Origin: Treponema rectale
GTDB lineage: Bacteria > Spirochaetota > Spirochaetia > Treponematales > Treponemataceae
Direction of reading: 5' to 3'
Length of the DNA: 64,000 nucleotides
Assembly (NCBI RefSeq): GCF_014202035.1
Contig: NZ_JACHFR010000001.1
Coordinates: 620,001-684,000, forward strand
Both the position numbers and the translations under genes were made by a program. The notes under the pieces were generated by a model, which did not search any database, had not been told where the DNA came from, and saw nothing but the letters and a program-made list of their open reading frames with translations. Positions 11,301-18,572 of this stretch are shown one piece after another. Positions within the stretch are counted from its first letter, which is position 1. The number at the start of each line of letters is the position of its first letter.

Positions 11301-11678
11301 AAAGTATTACTTAATGCGGCAAAGAGATATTTTGAGAAAGTTGTTCCAGGGGATGTAATTGCTTATGGTTCCTCCGGCTCAATGGAAAATAATTTTTTAT
11401 ACAATGAAAGAATAAGATGTCATATAGGTGTTATTGCTGATATTGATTACGAAGCTGTTGAAGCGGCAGAGAGTTTTGCAGATTTGGGAAGGACAGTGAA
11501 TGTTCTTGAAAGTGTATATGGACAGCTGATTTTTGGTTCCGTTAAAAGAAATTTAATTCAATCAGGATCTGCTGCAGGCAGAACAGTTGTAGAAAATCCT
11601 GATCTGTCCGGGTCCTGGTTTTCAAAAGACGGTTCTACGCAGCGATGCTGGTCCATTCAAAGACTGCTTTTAAAATAA
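8394..11678 (+). CDS. Large secreted protein with C-terminal NlpC/P60-like cysteine peptidase domain
   Basis: 1094 residues. The N-terminus (two Lys, then MFLFLILHGILFA) is a signal peptide with cleavage near residue 21. Residues about 22-600 match no family I recognise. A tryptophan-rich stretch near residue 650 (EQPWWWSPEWGFNNW) and a second DVHAW element follow. The last 240 residues resemble a papain-like NlpC/P60 or CHAP amidase: GTDCIGMIV gives a candidate catalytic Cys860, VPGDVIAYG is the usual strand after the helix, and CHIGVIADI gives a candidate His1010. Such enzymes cut peptide bonds in peptidoglycan. The gene lies 69 bases after the giant repeat protein and 15 bases before the next secreted protein, so the three may be co-transcribed. 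No clear Shine-Dalgarno sequence precedes the double ATG. Substrate and true function are inferred. Confidence 0.8.
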   Translation: MMNKKNLYMFLFLILHGILFAESNFRISKVKCGSSCGIRLEGISMEKASVYFTDASSVVYSAYISDGNIHWKTVSDSGNLTIPQCIREGISGEYSEEFFDTESLSAVLYNCIPDREMDYGINVLTDGALYLPENSDGVLDVFFIDGEKSYLLEITVTNLIEFLLESKKDLFSNRKAFIEFLGTDFNEETQHEDFVLRNYIAFIIDEYLSNEANIARLYAQDNVFIRYYFEELFERKLKWDFEIREKNIESGLYESAAVLLEKTTGDFVFKKDSDFYGFNDLVETDCKDLLSFIDDLYGLKSSEDILLTYGAVVPNAEKVQAGDFIKVFNGSGLSSVYIVSYISEGEVYAAGFTCPGIMSKRISLKDILSENDSFFFQRVFPVKNFPVINRWNVMSSVRAASINCGKIYESDQTVRDIEWLCIPNTGEYLVCSQIKMDLVKSNRMPFVKHEFDKYFVRLSGAEDPDSKFYDGNGNYRLNVSQQVELNQRQNWEVKNELVYSLNKSDAFEVVFLDSGNMPVCRGSLIKKFSDGLYVFTADEENSCDVKMYFNHEGVLKYENGETVSIGIRPCSYEAACPGDEIKLVFEICSKDSGIVLSSNILSKTFRVYDKKMIWRANLYVDERAGNSKSRDWNDVHPWNAPCDENDSEQPWWWSPEWGFNNWNRFVFGTDFDCAMNALPRGNGMQVVTFAEYTSFRSKGTSSSVFNNVSYDYNEKDVHAWDSPFDFLYKLKKQNEVLRSHFKKIIQEKSDQNESDDVTENAVQQEIISEVNNAPGEFPDGNGNNIEGTDVTVSNLAEWNLTSAPSGKWRFYWKESADKISSFIPGLGFLFHSVSDWYYDGNFEEAKNYLYPDGVGAGTDCIGMIVRAASYYDSRYRWLNYNNMTPDKAECDELSSVKRRLSYPESSGSAASSYEIVNWSTMTFDKYNDGKTETVEEQHGKYTKYVYKDDESPMKISVFKQKYEQLPFYRKVLLNAAKRYFEKVVPGDVIAYGSSGSMENNFLYNERIRCHIGVIADIDYEAVEAAESFADLGRTVNVLESVYGQLIFGSVKRNLIQSGSAAGRTVVENPDLSGSWFSKDGSTQRCWSIQRLLLK

Positions 11679-11693
11679 GGAAGTTTTATAAAA

Positions 11694-12626
11694 ATGAAAT
11701 TGTATATTGCAATATTAAATTCGTTCATTCTTTCTTTGTTGTTTTCCGGACAGCATGTTTATGCGGACAGTCTGGATATCAGAAGCGTAAGGAAATTTTC
11801 TCAGGATGATTTTTTCTGTTTTGAAACTGGAAAATTCGATGAAGAAAAGTTATTTCTTTCTGGACCTGGAGGAATGTATTTTGTTGGGGAAGATGTGTTT
11901 CATTTATACAGTAAAAAATGTGGTGAAGACAGATATTTTAAGATTACGGATTTTGAGAATTCTTATGTTGAAATTTATAAATCCGCTGATACTGATTTCA
12001 GAACAACCAGGGGGTATTATAAAAACGAATATTTTCTGAACAGAGATATTATTAAAGATATAAAGCCTGAAGATAAGTATTTATTTGAAAATCTCCATAC
12101 AGAATCAAATCGATATGTTTCATTTACCGATGACTGTAAGGGACTTGTATATTATTTTTTTATCGCCTTTTTTCCAGATGAAAGCAATGCTGAAAGATTT
12201 GATGAAGAAAAATCCCGGGGAGTATTGATTATTGAAGATATTTTTTCCGGAAACTATGCATATAGGGTTTTCAGTTTTAATTCAGAACTTTTCAATAAAG
12301 AAATTTTTTCAGAAAATACAAAGTTTCTTCTTGAAGCAAGACCTTCATGTGCTGCAAATACAAACGGTGATTTTTATTTTTTTAATCTCGGGCTGACGGA
12401 AAATGAAAAATATTATGAGCTGTTTGTATTAAAAAATACATGGTGGCAGGAACTGAATGTTAAAGAAAGAAATATCCGTTACATAACCGAAAGATTTGAT
12501 TGGGAAAATATTGTTTATGAGAAAGATACTCCGGTTGAAATAATTTCCTGCAGTGGAAAGGAATGCTTCGTAAAGTTTCCTGATGGAAATCGGGTAAACC
12601 TGCTTACAGAAAAACTGTCGAGTTAA
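11694..12626 (+). CDS. Secreted hypothetical protein upstream of pseudopilin genes
   Basis: 310 residues starting with a typical signal peptide (MKLYIAILNSFILSLLF, cleavage after HVYA near residue 24). The mature part is rich in Phe, Tyr, Glu and Asp and shows no motif I recognise. The C-terminus contains GKECFVKFPDGNRV, which could be a small beta domain. GGAAG at 11,679-11,683 is a plausible ribosome binding site. The gene sits 15 bases after the NlpC/P60-like gene and 25 bases before gspG, so it probably belongs to the same transcript. It could be a T2SS cargo or an accessory periplasmic factor; nothing in the sequence decides this. Confidence 0.75.
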   Translation: MKLYIAILNSFILSLLFSGQHVYADSLDIRSVRKFSQDDFFCFETGKFDEEKLFLSGPGGMYFVGEDVFHLYSKKCGEDRYFKITDFENSYVEIYKSADTDFRTTRGYYKNEYFLNRDIIKDIKPEDKYLFENLHTESNRYVSFTDDCKGLVYYFFIAFFPDESNAERFDEEKSRGVLIIEDIFSGNYAYRVFSFNSELFNKEIFSENTKFLLEARPSCAANTNGDFYFFNLGLTENEKYYELFVLKNTWWQELNVKERNIRYITERFDWENIVYEKDTPVEIISCSGKECFVKFPDGNRVNLLTEKLSS

Positions 12627-12651
12627 ATAAGTTGCGTGGAGGAAAAATATT

Positions 12652-13086
12652 ATGAAAAAAAACAACCTGCATCGGGAAGGGTGGACATTTATAGAAACCC
12701 TGATTGTCATGACAATCGTACTGATTCTTACAGCTTCTGTCGGCTTTGGAGCTGCAAAGCAGCTTGACAGGGCAAGAACGGTATCTGCAACCAGTCAAAT
12801 TGAGACGTTTTCTCTTGCTCTGGATTCATATTATATGGATAACGGGTTTTATCCTTCTGAGTCCCAGGGACTAAATGCATTATGGCAAAAACCTTCTTCT
12901 GTTCCCTTTCCCATGAACTGGAACGGACCTTATGTGTCAAAACCTGTTCCATCTGATCCGTGGGGAAATGAATACCTTTATAGGGTTCCAGGTGAGAATG
13001 AACTTCCATATGAAGTTTGTTCTTACGGTAAAGACGGGATAAAAGGAGGAACGGGAGCAGATGCAGATGTTTCATCGTGTAAATGA
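12652..13086 (+). CDS. gspG: Type II secretion major pseudopilin GspG
   Basis: 144 residues. The class III leader MKKNNLHREG is followed by WTFIETLIVM, with the conserved Glu at +5. The prepilin peptidase would cut after the Gly, and the +1 residue would be Trp instead of the usual Phe. The middle (SLALDSYYMDNGFYPSESQG) and the end (SYGKDGIKGGTGADADVSS) match the conserved calcium-binding GspG fold, including the GGTGADAD loop, so the assignment is firm. GspG subunits form the pseudopilus that pushes cargo through the secretin. GGAGG lies shortly before the ATG. The 3' end overlaps the next pseudopilin gene by 26 bases, indicating translational coupling. Confidence 0.95.
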   Translation: MKKNNLHREGWTFIETLIVMTIVLILTASVGFGAAKQLDRARTVSATSQIETFSLALDSYYMDNGFYPSESQGLNALWQKPSSVPFPMNWNGPYVSKPVPSDPWGNEYLYRVPGENELPYEVCSYGKDGIKGGTGADADVSSCK

Positions 13087-13255
13087 CGACAGAGGTTTTT
13101 CCATGATAGAAAGCCTTATATGTATTATTACAGTCATGCTCGTGGTTTTCGGTTCTGTTTTTTTAGTGAAAAGGATGTACTCATGTTCTGATGAAATTAT
13201 GAAAAAAAGTATGGAGTTACTGGAGAAGAAAAATGCAGCATTATCTGTATCATGA
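13061..13255 (+). CDS. Very short minor pseudopilin-like protein (GspH/I type)
   Basis: Only 64 residues. The N-terminus reads NDDRG then FSMIESLICI, a clear prepilin peptidase site with Glu at +5, followed by a hydrophobic helix (TVMLVVFGSVFLV) and about 25 polar residues. Minor pseudopilins GspH and GspI normally carry 80-120 residues of globular domain, which is absent here, so this is a minimal or degraded subunit. AGGAGG at 13,044-13,049, inside gspG, fits as the ribosome binding site. The gene overlaps gspG upstream and the next pseudopilin downstream, in a different frame each time. Position suggests GspI or GspH, but the sequence is too short to choose. Confidence 0.75.
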   Translation: MQMFHRVNDDRGFSMIESLICIITVMLVVFGSVFLVKRMYSCSDEIMKKSMELLEKKNAALSVS

Positions 13256-13655
13256 AGAAGGTTTCAGTTTGCTGGAATCACTGCTGGCAATGTTCATCAT
13301 GTCAGTATTAAGCATAAGCTTTTTTCAGATATTTAAAAGTTCTTATACAGGAATTAAAAAATCTCTGGAACTTTCCGATGATGCCCTGGAACTTGTGTCA
13401 ATCGATAATGAATTAAGGGAATGTGTTTCAGCTGTTTCAATTTCATGGTGGAAAAAATACCAGGTGCGTTCTCCAGCGTGTTTTGAAAAACTTAAGAATT
13501 CAGATTCTTTTTCAGGAAACATTATTGAAGCGAACATTTGTATGGATCATAAAGTTCCTTATATGAAAATAATATGGTGTCATAAAAATAAAAGATATAT
13601 TTCTGATGTTCCTTTTTCTGAATATTACTGGGGAGAATATGAAATCACAAAATGA
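13233..13655 (+). CDS. Minor pseudopilin (GspI/GspJ-like)
   Basis: 140 residues. The leader MQHYLYHEEG is followed by FSLLESLLAMFIMSV, a prepilin processing site with Glu at +5 and a membrane helix. The rest is a small soluble domain containing four cysteines and several tryptophans. In canonical T2SS operons the genes after gspG are gspH, gspI, gspJ and gspK. By order and size this is most likely GspJ or GspI, which with GspK would form the pseudopilus tip complex. It overlaps the genes on both sides by about 20 bases. Confidence 0.78.
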   Translation: MQHYLYHEEGFSLLESLLAMFIMSVLSISFFQIFKSSYTGIKKSLELSDDALELVSIDNELRECVSAVSISWWKKYQVRSPACFEKLKNSDSFSGNIIEANICMDHKVPYMKIIWCHKNKRYISDVPFSEYYWGEYEITK

Positions 13656-14601
13656 CGGGTTTGTTTTTATCGAGGTTCTTGCACTTGGCATTTTTTTATC
13701 TGTTGTGTTTTCTGCCGCTGTATACCTTATGAAAGTTCGTCAGCGGAATTTAATTTCATTTCAAAATGAAAACATATATAGAAATGAAATTGAAGTTACA
13801 GTAAATGCTATTTTCAATGATTTTCTATCAGATAATACGCCGGAGGCCGTCAGTTATCATGATCCTGTATTCCGTAATGCCCGGGACTTTAAGAATGGAA
13901 TGAATGTAAGCATTGAATGTGTTTCAGACAGAATGAATGTTAATTTTATCGATGCCTCATTTGTAAATTCTCTGAAGTCTGAACCTGGAGTTTCATTTCA
14001 GGAAGCTGCACTTAAATTAAAAAAAATCAGGCAGAAGCGGCAGTTTGGAAAAGCTGAAGATTTTGATTCTGTTTTTTTTACGGATATTGGCTTTGCTGAT
14101 ATAAATACAGTCAGTCCGGATTCTCTGAATTTATTGTTAGATGAATACGGCTGCATGAACCAGTCAGCTCTTTTTTTAGAAAGACTTAAGTCTTATAGAA
14201 AAAATGGAACCTGTATAAGAAATTTTACTGGTTATAAAATGTTTTTTGGAGTTTCTTATGAAGACGTCTGGCCGTTTATAGTCTGGGAACCTCAGATAAA
14301 TGTAAATTGTGCTGATGTAAGGCTGCTTGAGAAATTACTCGATAAAAGAAAATGTTCTGAAATTGTGGCATTAAGAAAAACAAAAGAGATAAATCCTGTA
14401 ATGCTTTCTGAAATTCTTGGTAACAGAAAAAAAACATATGGTGAACTTTTACTTGGTACAACAACAAGTTTTTTTTCTATAAAAGTCCGTAATAAATGTT
14501 TATTGCTGTCAGTTATTATCGGTAAGGTTCCTTCTGAAAACAAATCCGAAGAAAAAAATAGATTTTATATTTTGGAGAAAAAATATGAAAAAGAAATCTA
14601 A
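13639..14601 (+). CDS. GspK-like minor pseudopilin (pseudopilus tip)
   Basis: Start chosen at ATG 13,639, which has GGGGAG a few bases upstream and puts the leader MKSQNDG directly before FVFIEVLALGIF. An upstream ATG at 13,606 would add 11 residues and lacks this fit. The 320-residue length matches GspK, which is much larger than other minor pseudopilins. Two helix-hairpin-helix-like segments characteristic of GspK are visible: DINTVSPDSLNLLLDEYG and INVNCADVRLLEKLL followed by an ALRKTKEI helix. GspK caps the pseudopilus. Unlike many GspK proteins, Glu is present at +5. The gene overlaps the previous one by 17 bases. Confidence 0.82.
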   Translation: MKSQNDGFVFIEVLALGIFLSVVFSAAVYLMKVRQRNLISFQNENIYRNEIEVTVNAIFNDFLSDNTPEAVSYHDPVFRNARDFKNGMNVSIECVSDRMNVNFIDASFVNSLKSEPGVSFQEAALKLKKIRQKRQFGKAEDFDSVFFTDIGFADINTVSPDSLNLLLDEYGCMNQSALFLERLKSYRKNGTCIRNFTGYKMFFGVSYEDVWPFIVWEPQINVNCADVRLLEKLLDKRKCSEIVALRKTKEINPVMLSEILGNRKKTYGELLLGTTTSFFSIKVRNKCLLLSVIIGKVPSENKSEEKNRFYILEKKYEKEI

Positions 14602-15589
14602 TGTAAAAATCGTATCCCCTTATGAAGTGCAGCATTATTTATTCAGCTTTCCCGGAATAAGAAAACGCAGCGAGGAAACTGCCGTCAGAATGGCTGTAAA
14701 ATCAATGTATCCCGGAAATACTGATGTCTGTACTGATTATATATCCGGTAAAAACAGTGCCGTTGCATTTGCAGTATCTAAAGACAAACTTTCAGAATAC
14801 TTGAAATCAGATTCTGTTATATTTGCTGCTCCCCAGCTTATTCAGAAAAAGGTTCCGACGGGAACAGTACTGTGCATTTTTGAAGACTGTATCCTTGTGC
14901 AGGTAACAAATGACAGGAATATAGTATTCCTTAAGACTTATAACAGAAATGAAAATATATTGGATGCTGTAAAAGAAGAATTAAGCGGAAAAAAAATAGA
15001 TTTAGGAGAAATCCGTATTTTTTCTGCTGCAGAACATGTATGGCCGGAGATACAGGAATATGCTTCTGATAATGGTGTTCTTATTGAACCAATGGAAAAG
15101 CTGCTTTCTAAGAAAAGCAGGAAAATTCCTTCTCTGTTCTCCGTGAACAGAACTTCATCTTATGCCGGAATCATTTTTTTTATTTTTACCTGTGCTTTAC
15201 TCACAGCCTGCATTCTAACATTTATTTATAGAAAACACAGAATGCAAAGTCTGGAAAATGTTTTTGTAAATAATTCGAGAATATTGGAAAAACTGCAGAA
15301 ACAGAAAATAAAAGTTTCAGAAACTGATGAAGATTACAATACAAAAGAAAAGCTAATATTTGGTGCTGGATGTGTTCTAAGTGAATTGCAGAAAATTGAT
15401 AATACTATGGTTTTGGATTCATTCAGATTAAGGGAAAACTCGTTTACAGCCGAAGGCAGATGTGGTTCTGCTGCAGTTCTCATGAAAAGTATAAAGTCAT
15501 CAGTTTTATTTGACAGTGTTGTACTTAAAAATGTCAGACCGGGGGAATCCGGGGATAATTTTGTTCTGGAGGCAAAAATTGCGGAGTGA
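14585..15589 (+). CDS. GspL-like type II secretion assembly-platform protein
   Basis: 334 residues. Residues 1-190 are a soluble cytoplasmic region consistent in size with the actin-like GspL/PilM domain, though the match is by position and topology rather than by strong motifs. One membrane helix (IIFFIFTCALLTACILTFIY, about residues 196-216) is followed by a coiled coil and a small periplasmic ferredoxin-like domain ending in VVLKNVRPGESGDNFVLEAK, as in GspL/PilN. GspL links the GspE ATPase to the inner-membrane platform. The start overlaps the gspK-like gene by 17 bases; GGAG lies before the ATG. The stop overlaps the TTG start of the gspM-like gene. Confidence 0.75.
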   Translation: MKKKSNVKIVSPYEVQHYLFSFPGIRKRSEETAVRMAVKSMYPGNTDVCTDYISGKNSAVAFAVSKDKLSEYLKSDSVIFAAPQLIQKKVPTGTVLCIFEDCILVQVTNDRNIVFLKTYNRNENILDAVKEELSGKKIDLGEIRIFSAAEHVWPEIQEYASDNGVLIEPMEKLLSKKSRKIPSLFSVNRTSSYAGIIFFIFTCALLTACILTFIYRKHRMQSLENVFVNNSRILEKLQKQKIKVSETDEDYNTKEKLIFGAGCVLSELQKIDNTMVLDSFRLRENSFTAEGRCGSAAVLMKSIKSSVLFDSVVLKNVRPGESGDNFVLEAKIAE

Positions 15590-16280
15590 CAGCTTTAAAA
15601 AAACAGGAATCTTATTCTTATTTTTTTCATTACTTGCAACAGCCTTTTCATTTTCACTTGACTGCGAAAATCTTGAAAAAAAGAACCTTAATATGGAAAT
15701 CCAGATTAATGAATTAAAGGCTTTACTTTCAGAGCTTAAGGGTAATGAGAGTCAGACGGAAGTTTTTTTTGAGAATGATGAATTTTCTGAAACAACTGCC
15801 ATCGAACATATTACTGAAATATGCAGAATGTCAGCAGCCCTGCCGTTATCTTATACTGTAAATGACGGTGGAGAAGTTCAGATAAAAATACAGGGAAGTG
15901 CAGAAGCTTTCTGCAGGTTTATTAGTTTTATTGAAAATCAGAAACAGCCCTTTTTTATTGAGGAACTGGGCTTTAACTGCAGGGAAAGTGATGTTCTGGT
16001 TGATATGAAAACTTTACAGAAACAGTCGTTATTCAGATCCTTTGAACGGTTGACGCCTGATTTTCTCGGATGTGTAAAGGAAAAAGACCGTAATGATTAT
16101 TCTGCTGCAGCTGATATAGAACGATTAAATTCGTTATCTCTTGAGCCTTCAGAAAAGAATTCTGCTGAGTCCGATGTTCCGATTCCTCCGGTTGTAATTG
16201 GAAAAATCTGTTCAGCAGACGGCTGTTTTCTTTATGTTAGGGAAGGGGCTGGAAAATTAAAAAAAATCAAGGCGAATTGA
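15579..16280 (+). CDS. GspM-like type II secretion platform protein, TTG start
   Basis: The start is placed at TTG 15,579 because TGGAGG (15,567-15,572) sits six bases upstream and no ATG gives a sensible N-terminus; an ATG at 15,510 would lie deep inside the gspL-like gene. The product is 233 residues: a short basic N-terminus, one membrane helix (ILFLFFSLLATAFSFSL), a coiled coil and a small domain with the strand pattern of GspM/PilO (YTVNDGGEVQIKIQGSAEAF). The C-terminal 70 residues end in PPVVIGKICSADGCFLYVRE, a small beta strand pair reminiscent of GspC/PilP-type domains, so it may partly stand in for the missing GspC (inference). Confidence 0.72.
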   Translation: MRSDSFKKTGILFLFFSLLATAFSFSLDCENLEKKNLNMEIQINELKALLSELKGNESQTEVFFENDEFSETTAIEHITEICRMSAALPLSYTVNDGGEVQIKIQGSAEAFCRFISFIENQKQPFFIEELGFNCRESDVLVDMKTLQKQSLFRSFERLTPDFLGCVKEKDRNDYSAAADIERLNSLSLEPSEKNSAESDVPIPPVVIGKICSADGCFLYVREGAGKLKKIKAN

Positions 16281-16375
16281 TAAAAAAAAGAATTTTACGG
16301 CAATTGCATTTTAAATGGGAATCTGCCGTTTATATCATTCATGATTGCCGGAACGGCATTATTAAGGAGTACAAA

Positions 16376-16948
16376 GTGGGTAAAATTAAGTTTTTAATTG
16401 TTCTGTGTGTTTGTCTGGTGCAGTTTTTTTCTTCCTGCAGGTCTGCAGAGATTGCCGGTCCAAGAATTGAGGGAATAGCTGCTGATGAAAATGGAGAAGC
16501 TCTTTGTGGTGCTTCCATTTTTCTTGATGAAGAATGTATCTGTATTACAGATATGTACGGACATTTTTCCATAAACAGGACTCTGCCGGAGGGAAGTACG
16601 ATTCGATGTGAAAAAGAATCTTATGTCAGTGCAGAGTGTATTATGGAAGGCAGCGGAAAATATAAGGTTATTTATTTTAATTTAAAATCTGCTGAAGGGT
16701 TGTTTGCTCAGGCTCTGAAGTCTGTAAAAGAAGAAGACTATAAAAAAGCTCTCAGTATTATTTCGGAACTAAAAACTGGATTGATAAAACCTGAGGAGTT
16801 TGTTTCTTCATTATATCTTGAATCGGTTGTTTATCTGAAACTTCATGAGGAAGATAATTTTTTTAATGTGATTGAGGACTTAAAAAAACATGAGGTTGAT
16901 TATGAATGTATAGAACAGCTTGTAAATGATTTCGGTAGGAAAAAATGA
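16376..16948 (+). CDS. Lipoprotein with carboxypeptidase-regulatory-like domain, GTG start
   Basis: The start is placed at GTG 16,376, with AAGGAGT at 16,364-16,370 at ideal distance. It directly produces a lipoprotein signal (VGKIKFLIVLCVCLVQFFSSC). The mature 170-residue protein begins with a carboxypeptidase-regulatory-like beta sandwich (IEGIAADENGEALCGASIFL then TDMYGHFSI) and continues into a helical region that looks like one or two TPR hairpins (residues about 100-190). It lies between the gspM-like gene and the prepilin peptidase and overlaps the latter by four bases, so it is probably part of the T2SS. A pilotin-like or secretin-associated role is possible but unproven. Confidence 0.78.
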   Translation: MGKIKFLIVLCVCLVQFFSSCRSAEIAGPRIEGIAADENGEALCGASIFLDEECICITDMYGHFSINRTLPEGSTIRCEKESYVSAECIMEGSGKYKVIYFNLKSAEGLFAQALKSVKEEDYKKALSIISELKTGLIKPEEFVSSLYLESVVYLKLHEEDNFFNVIEDLKKHEVDYECIEQLVNDFGRKK

Positions 16949-17412
16949 TTTTTTCAATTCTGATTTTTTTTATTTTTCTAATATCCGGAATTGTTATTTC
17001 TGTGCAGGATATACGTACATTTCATCTTCCCCTTTCCGTAATTTATTCTGCGGCAGCCTTAATTTTAATTTTTAGATTCTGTTATGAAGTTAATGCAGGA
17101 ATTCTTTTTGCCGCAGGAGGAATTTCTGCATTTTTATTTTATTTTTTCATTAGAATGATTACAGCAGGGGCTTTGGGAATGGGGGATGTACATTTAGCTT
17201 TTTTATGCGGGTGTTATAATGGCATTTATGATTTCTTTCTTTCTTCTTTTTTATCCGCTTTAACGGGAAGCCTTTTTTTCTTGTTTCAGAGGATTTTTTT
17301 TAGGAAATCCATCAGAAACCTAAGGCTTCCCTTTGCACCTTTTATGACTGTTTCATCCCTGTTTATAGAACTGTTCCGTATAGTGAAAATACCGGAAGTA
17401 TTATGGCAGTAA
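16945..17412 (+). CDS. Type 4 prepilin peptidase (GspO/PilD-type, short form)
   Basis: 155 residues, almost entirely membrane helices. The two catalytic aspartates of A24 peptidases are visible: Asp22 in VQDIRTFHLP and Asp81 in the GMGDVHLAF motif (GxGD). It lacks the N-terminal zinc/methyltransferase half of full GspO/PilD, so it may cleave leaders without N-methylating, like archaeal or TadV-type enzymes. Its substrates are evidently the four pseudopilins encoded just upstream. It overlaps the lipoprotein gene by four bases (ATGA) and its last 50 bases overlap the 3' end of the convergent gspF. Confidence 0.9.
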   Translation: MIFSILIFFIFLISGIVISVQDIRTFHLPLSVIYSAAALILIFRFCYEVNAGILFAAGGISAFLFYFFIRMITAGALGMGDVHLAFLCGCYNGIYDFFLSSFLSALTGSLFFLFQRIFFRKSIRNLRLPFAPFMTVSSLFIELFRIVKIPEVLWQ

Positions 17413-18556
17413 TCATAATTATCATGAAGGTTCCTATAAGGAGTGTCATGGCAGGTTCCGTAAAAGTCATTATTTTTTCCAGCAGATATTCAAGTTCTTT
17501 TTCAAAGTAGTTCCTGATTTTTGCAAACATAGACCAGCTGCTTCCTGATTCTTCCCCGGAGACAATCCAGTTTTTCATCTGTTCCGGGAAGATATTTTTT
17601 GTCATAATCGCTTCTGAAAGCTGCATCCCCTTAATGATATCCGAGTGCACGGAATTGATTTCTTCTTTATAAGCCGCATTTGTACCAGCCTGTACTGCCT
17701 TGTTCAAGCTGTCTTTTACACTGATTCCTCCGGAACACAGGGTTTCCATAATGAAAGCAAAGTTCATTGTTTCATAAAAAATCACCAGTTTTCCCAAAAC
17801 TGGAATTTTTAAAATCAGGCTGTCTGTTTTCAGTTTTATGCTGTAATGTTTTTTCCTGAGCTTTTTCAATATATAAAAGAATGGAATCAGGAGTATCAGG
17901 ATGATAATGAAAACAGATATGAAAGACTGTATGAAACCTATGCTTCTGTTGATTTCATTTACTGATTCAGGATTAAATTGAGAAAACATGTCTTTGAGTT
18001 TCGGGAAAATAAATGCAGCCATACAGACTGCACATATTATAACGGAAGAAAACACGATTGAAGGATAAATAGCTGCGGAAGAAATTTTTTTTCTTATACG
18101 CATTTTAAAATCAAGGGCAGCTTGAAGTTCCTTAAATATTTCGTTTAATTTTCCGCTCATCTCCCCGGCTTCCAGCAGTTTTATGCAGGTTGCCGGGAAA
18201 AAACTTTCCTGCGCTTTTACTGCCTGAGAAAAACTTTTTCCTTTTTTAATTTCTTCAAGGAGAAGTGCTGCCGGATTATATTTTTTTTCGGTCCAGGATC
18301 TTCGGCATATGTCCAGGGCATTCTTTATGTGTATTCCGCTTGATGTCAGTCTTTCCATCATTGTCGTGAATTCCAGCAGAAGTTTTCTTTTTTGATTGTT
18401 AGACAGTGTAATATGCCTGAGTTCTTCTTCTTTAATATCCACGACATTACCATAAGCTGCAGCAGCTGAATACGCCTGAGTTTCATTTTCCGAACATAAA
18501 CTCAGTTTCAGGTATCTGCCTGATTCTGTCAGTATCTTGAATTTATAGTTCTTAAT
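17363..18556 (-). CDS. gspF: Type II secretion inner-membrane protein GspF, probable ATT start
   Basis: The frame encodes a GspF-type platform protein: two repeated cytoplasmic helical domains (EFTTMMERLTSSGI and YETMNFAFIMETLCSGGI) and three membrane helices, with the conserved GEMSGKL and GEESGS motifs. A GTG at 18,442 would give 359 residues but drops the N-terminal strand domain. The frame continues upstream without a stop and encodes KFKILTESGRYLKLSL, the expected GspF N-terminus. The only codon there with a good ribosome binding site is ATT at 18,556 (AAGGAG at 18,569-18,564, seven bases away), giving 397 residues, close to the usual 400. ATT starts are rare (infC is the known case). 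GspF anchors GspE to the membrane platform. gspE ends 16 bases upstream. Confidence 0.9.
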   Translation of the reverse strand: MKNYKFKILTESGRYLKLSLCSENETQAYSAAAAYGNVVDIKEEELRHITLSNNQKRKLLLEFTTMMERLTSSGIHIKNALDICRRSWTEKKYNPAALLLEEIKKGKSFSQAVKAQESFFPATCIKLLEAGEMSGKLNEIFKELQAALDFKMRIRKKISSAAIYPSIVFSSVIICAVCMAAFIFPKLKDMFSQFNPESVNEINRSIGFIQSFISVFIIILILLIPFFYILKKLRKKHYSIKLKTDSLILKIPVLGKLVIFYETMNFAFIMETLCSGGISVKDSLNKAVQAGTNAAYKEEINSVHSDIIKGMQLSEAIMTKNIFPEQMKNWIVSGEESGSSWSMFAKIRNYFEKELEYLLEKIMTFTEPAMTLLIGTFMIIMITAIILPVFSLYGTVL

Positions 18557-18572
18557 TTTTTCTCTCCTTAAT

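Noticed and set aside
12728-13075. 115-codon minus-strand frame opposite gspG
   Set aside because: Antisense to a firmly identified gene, low-complexity basic composition, no start signal.
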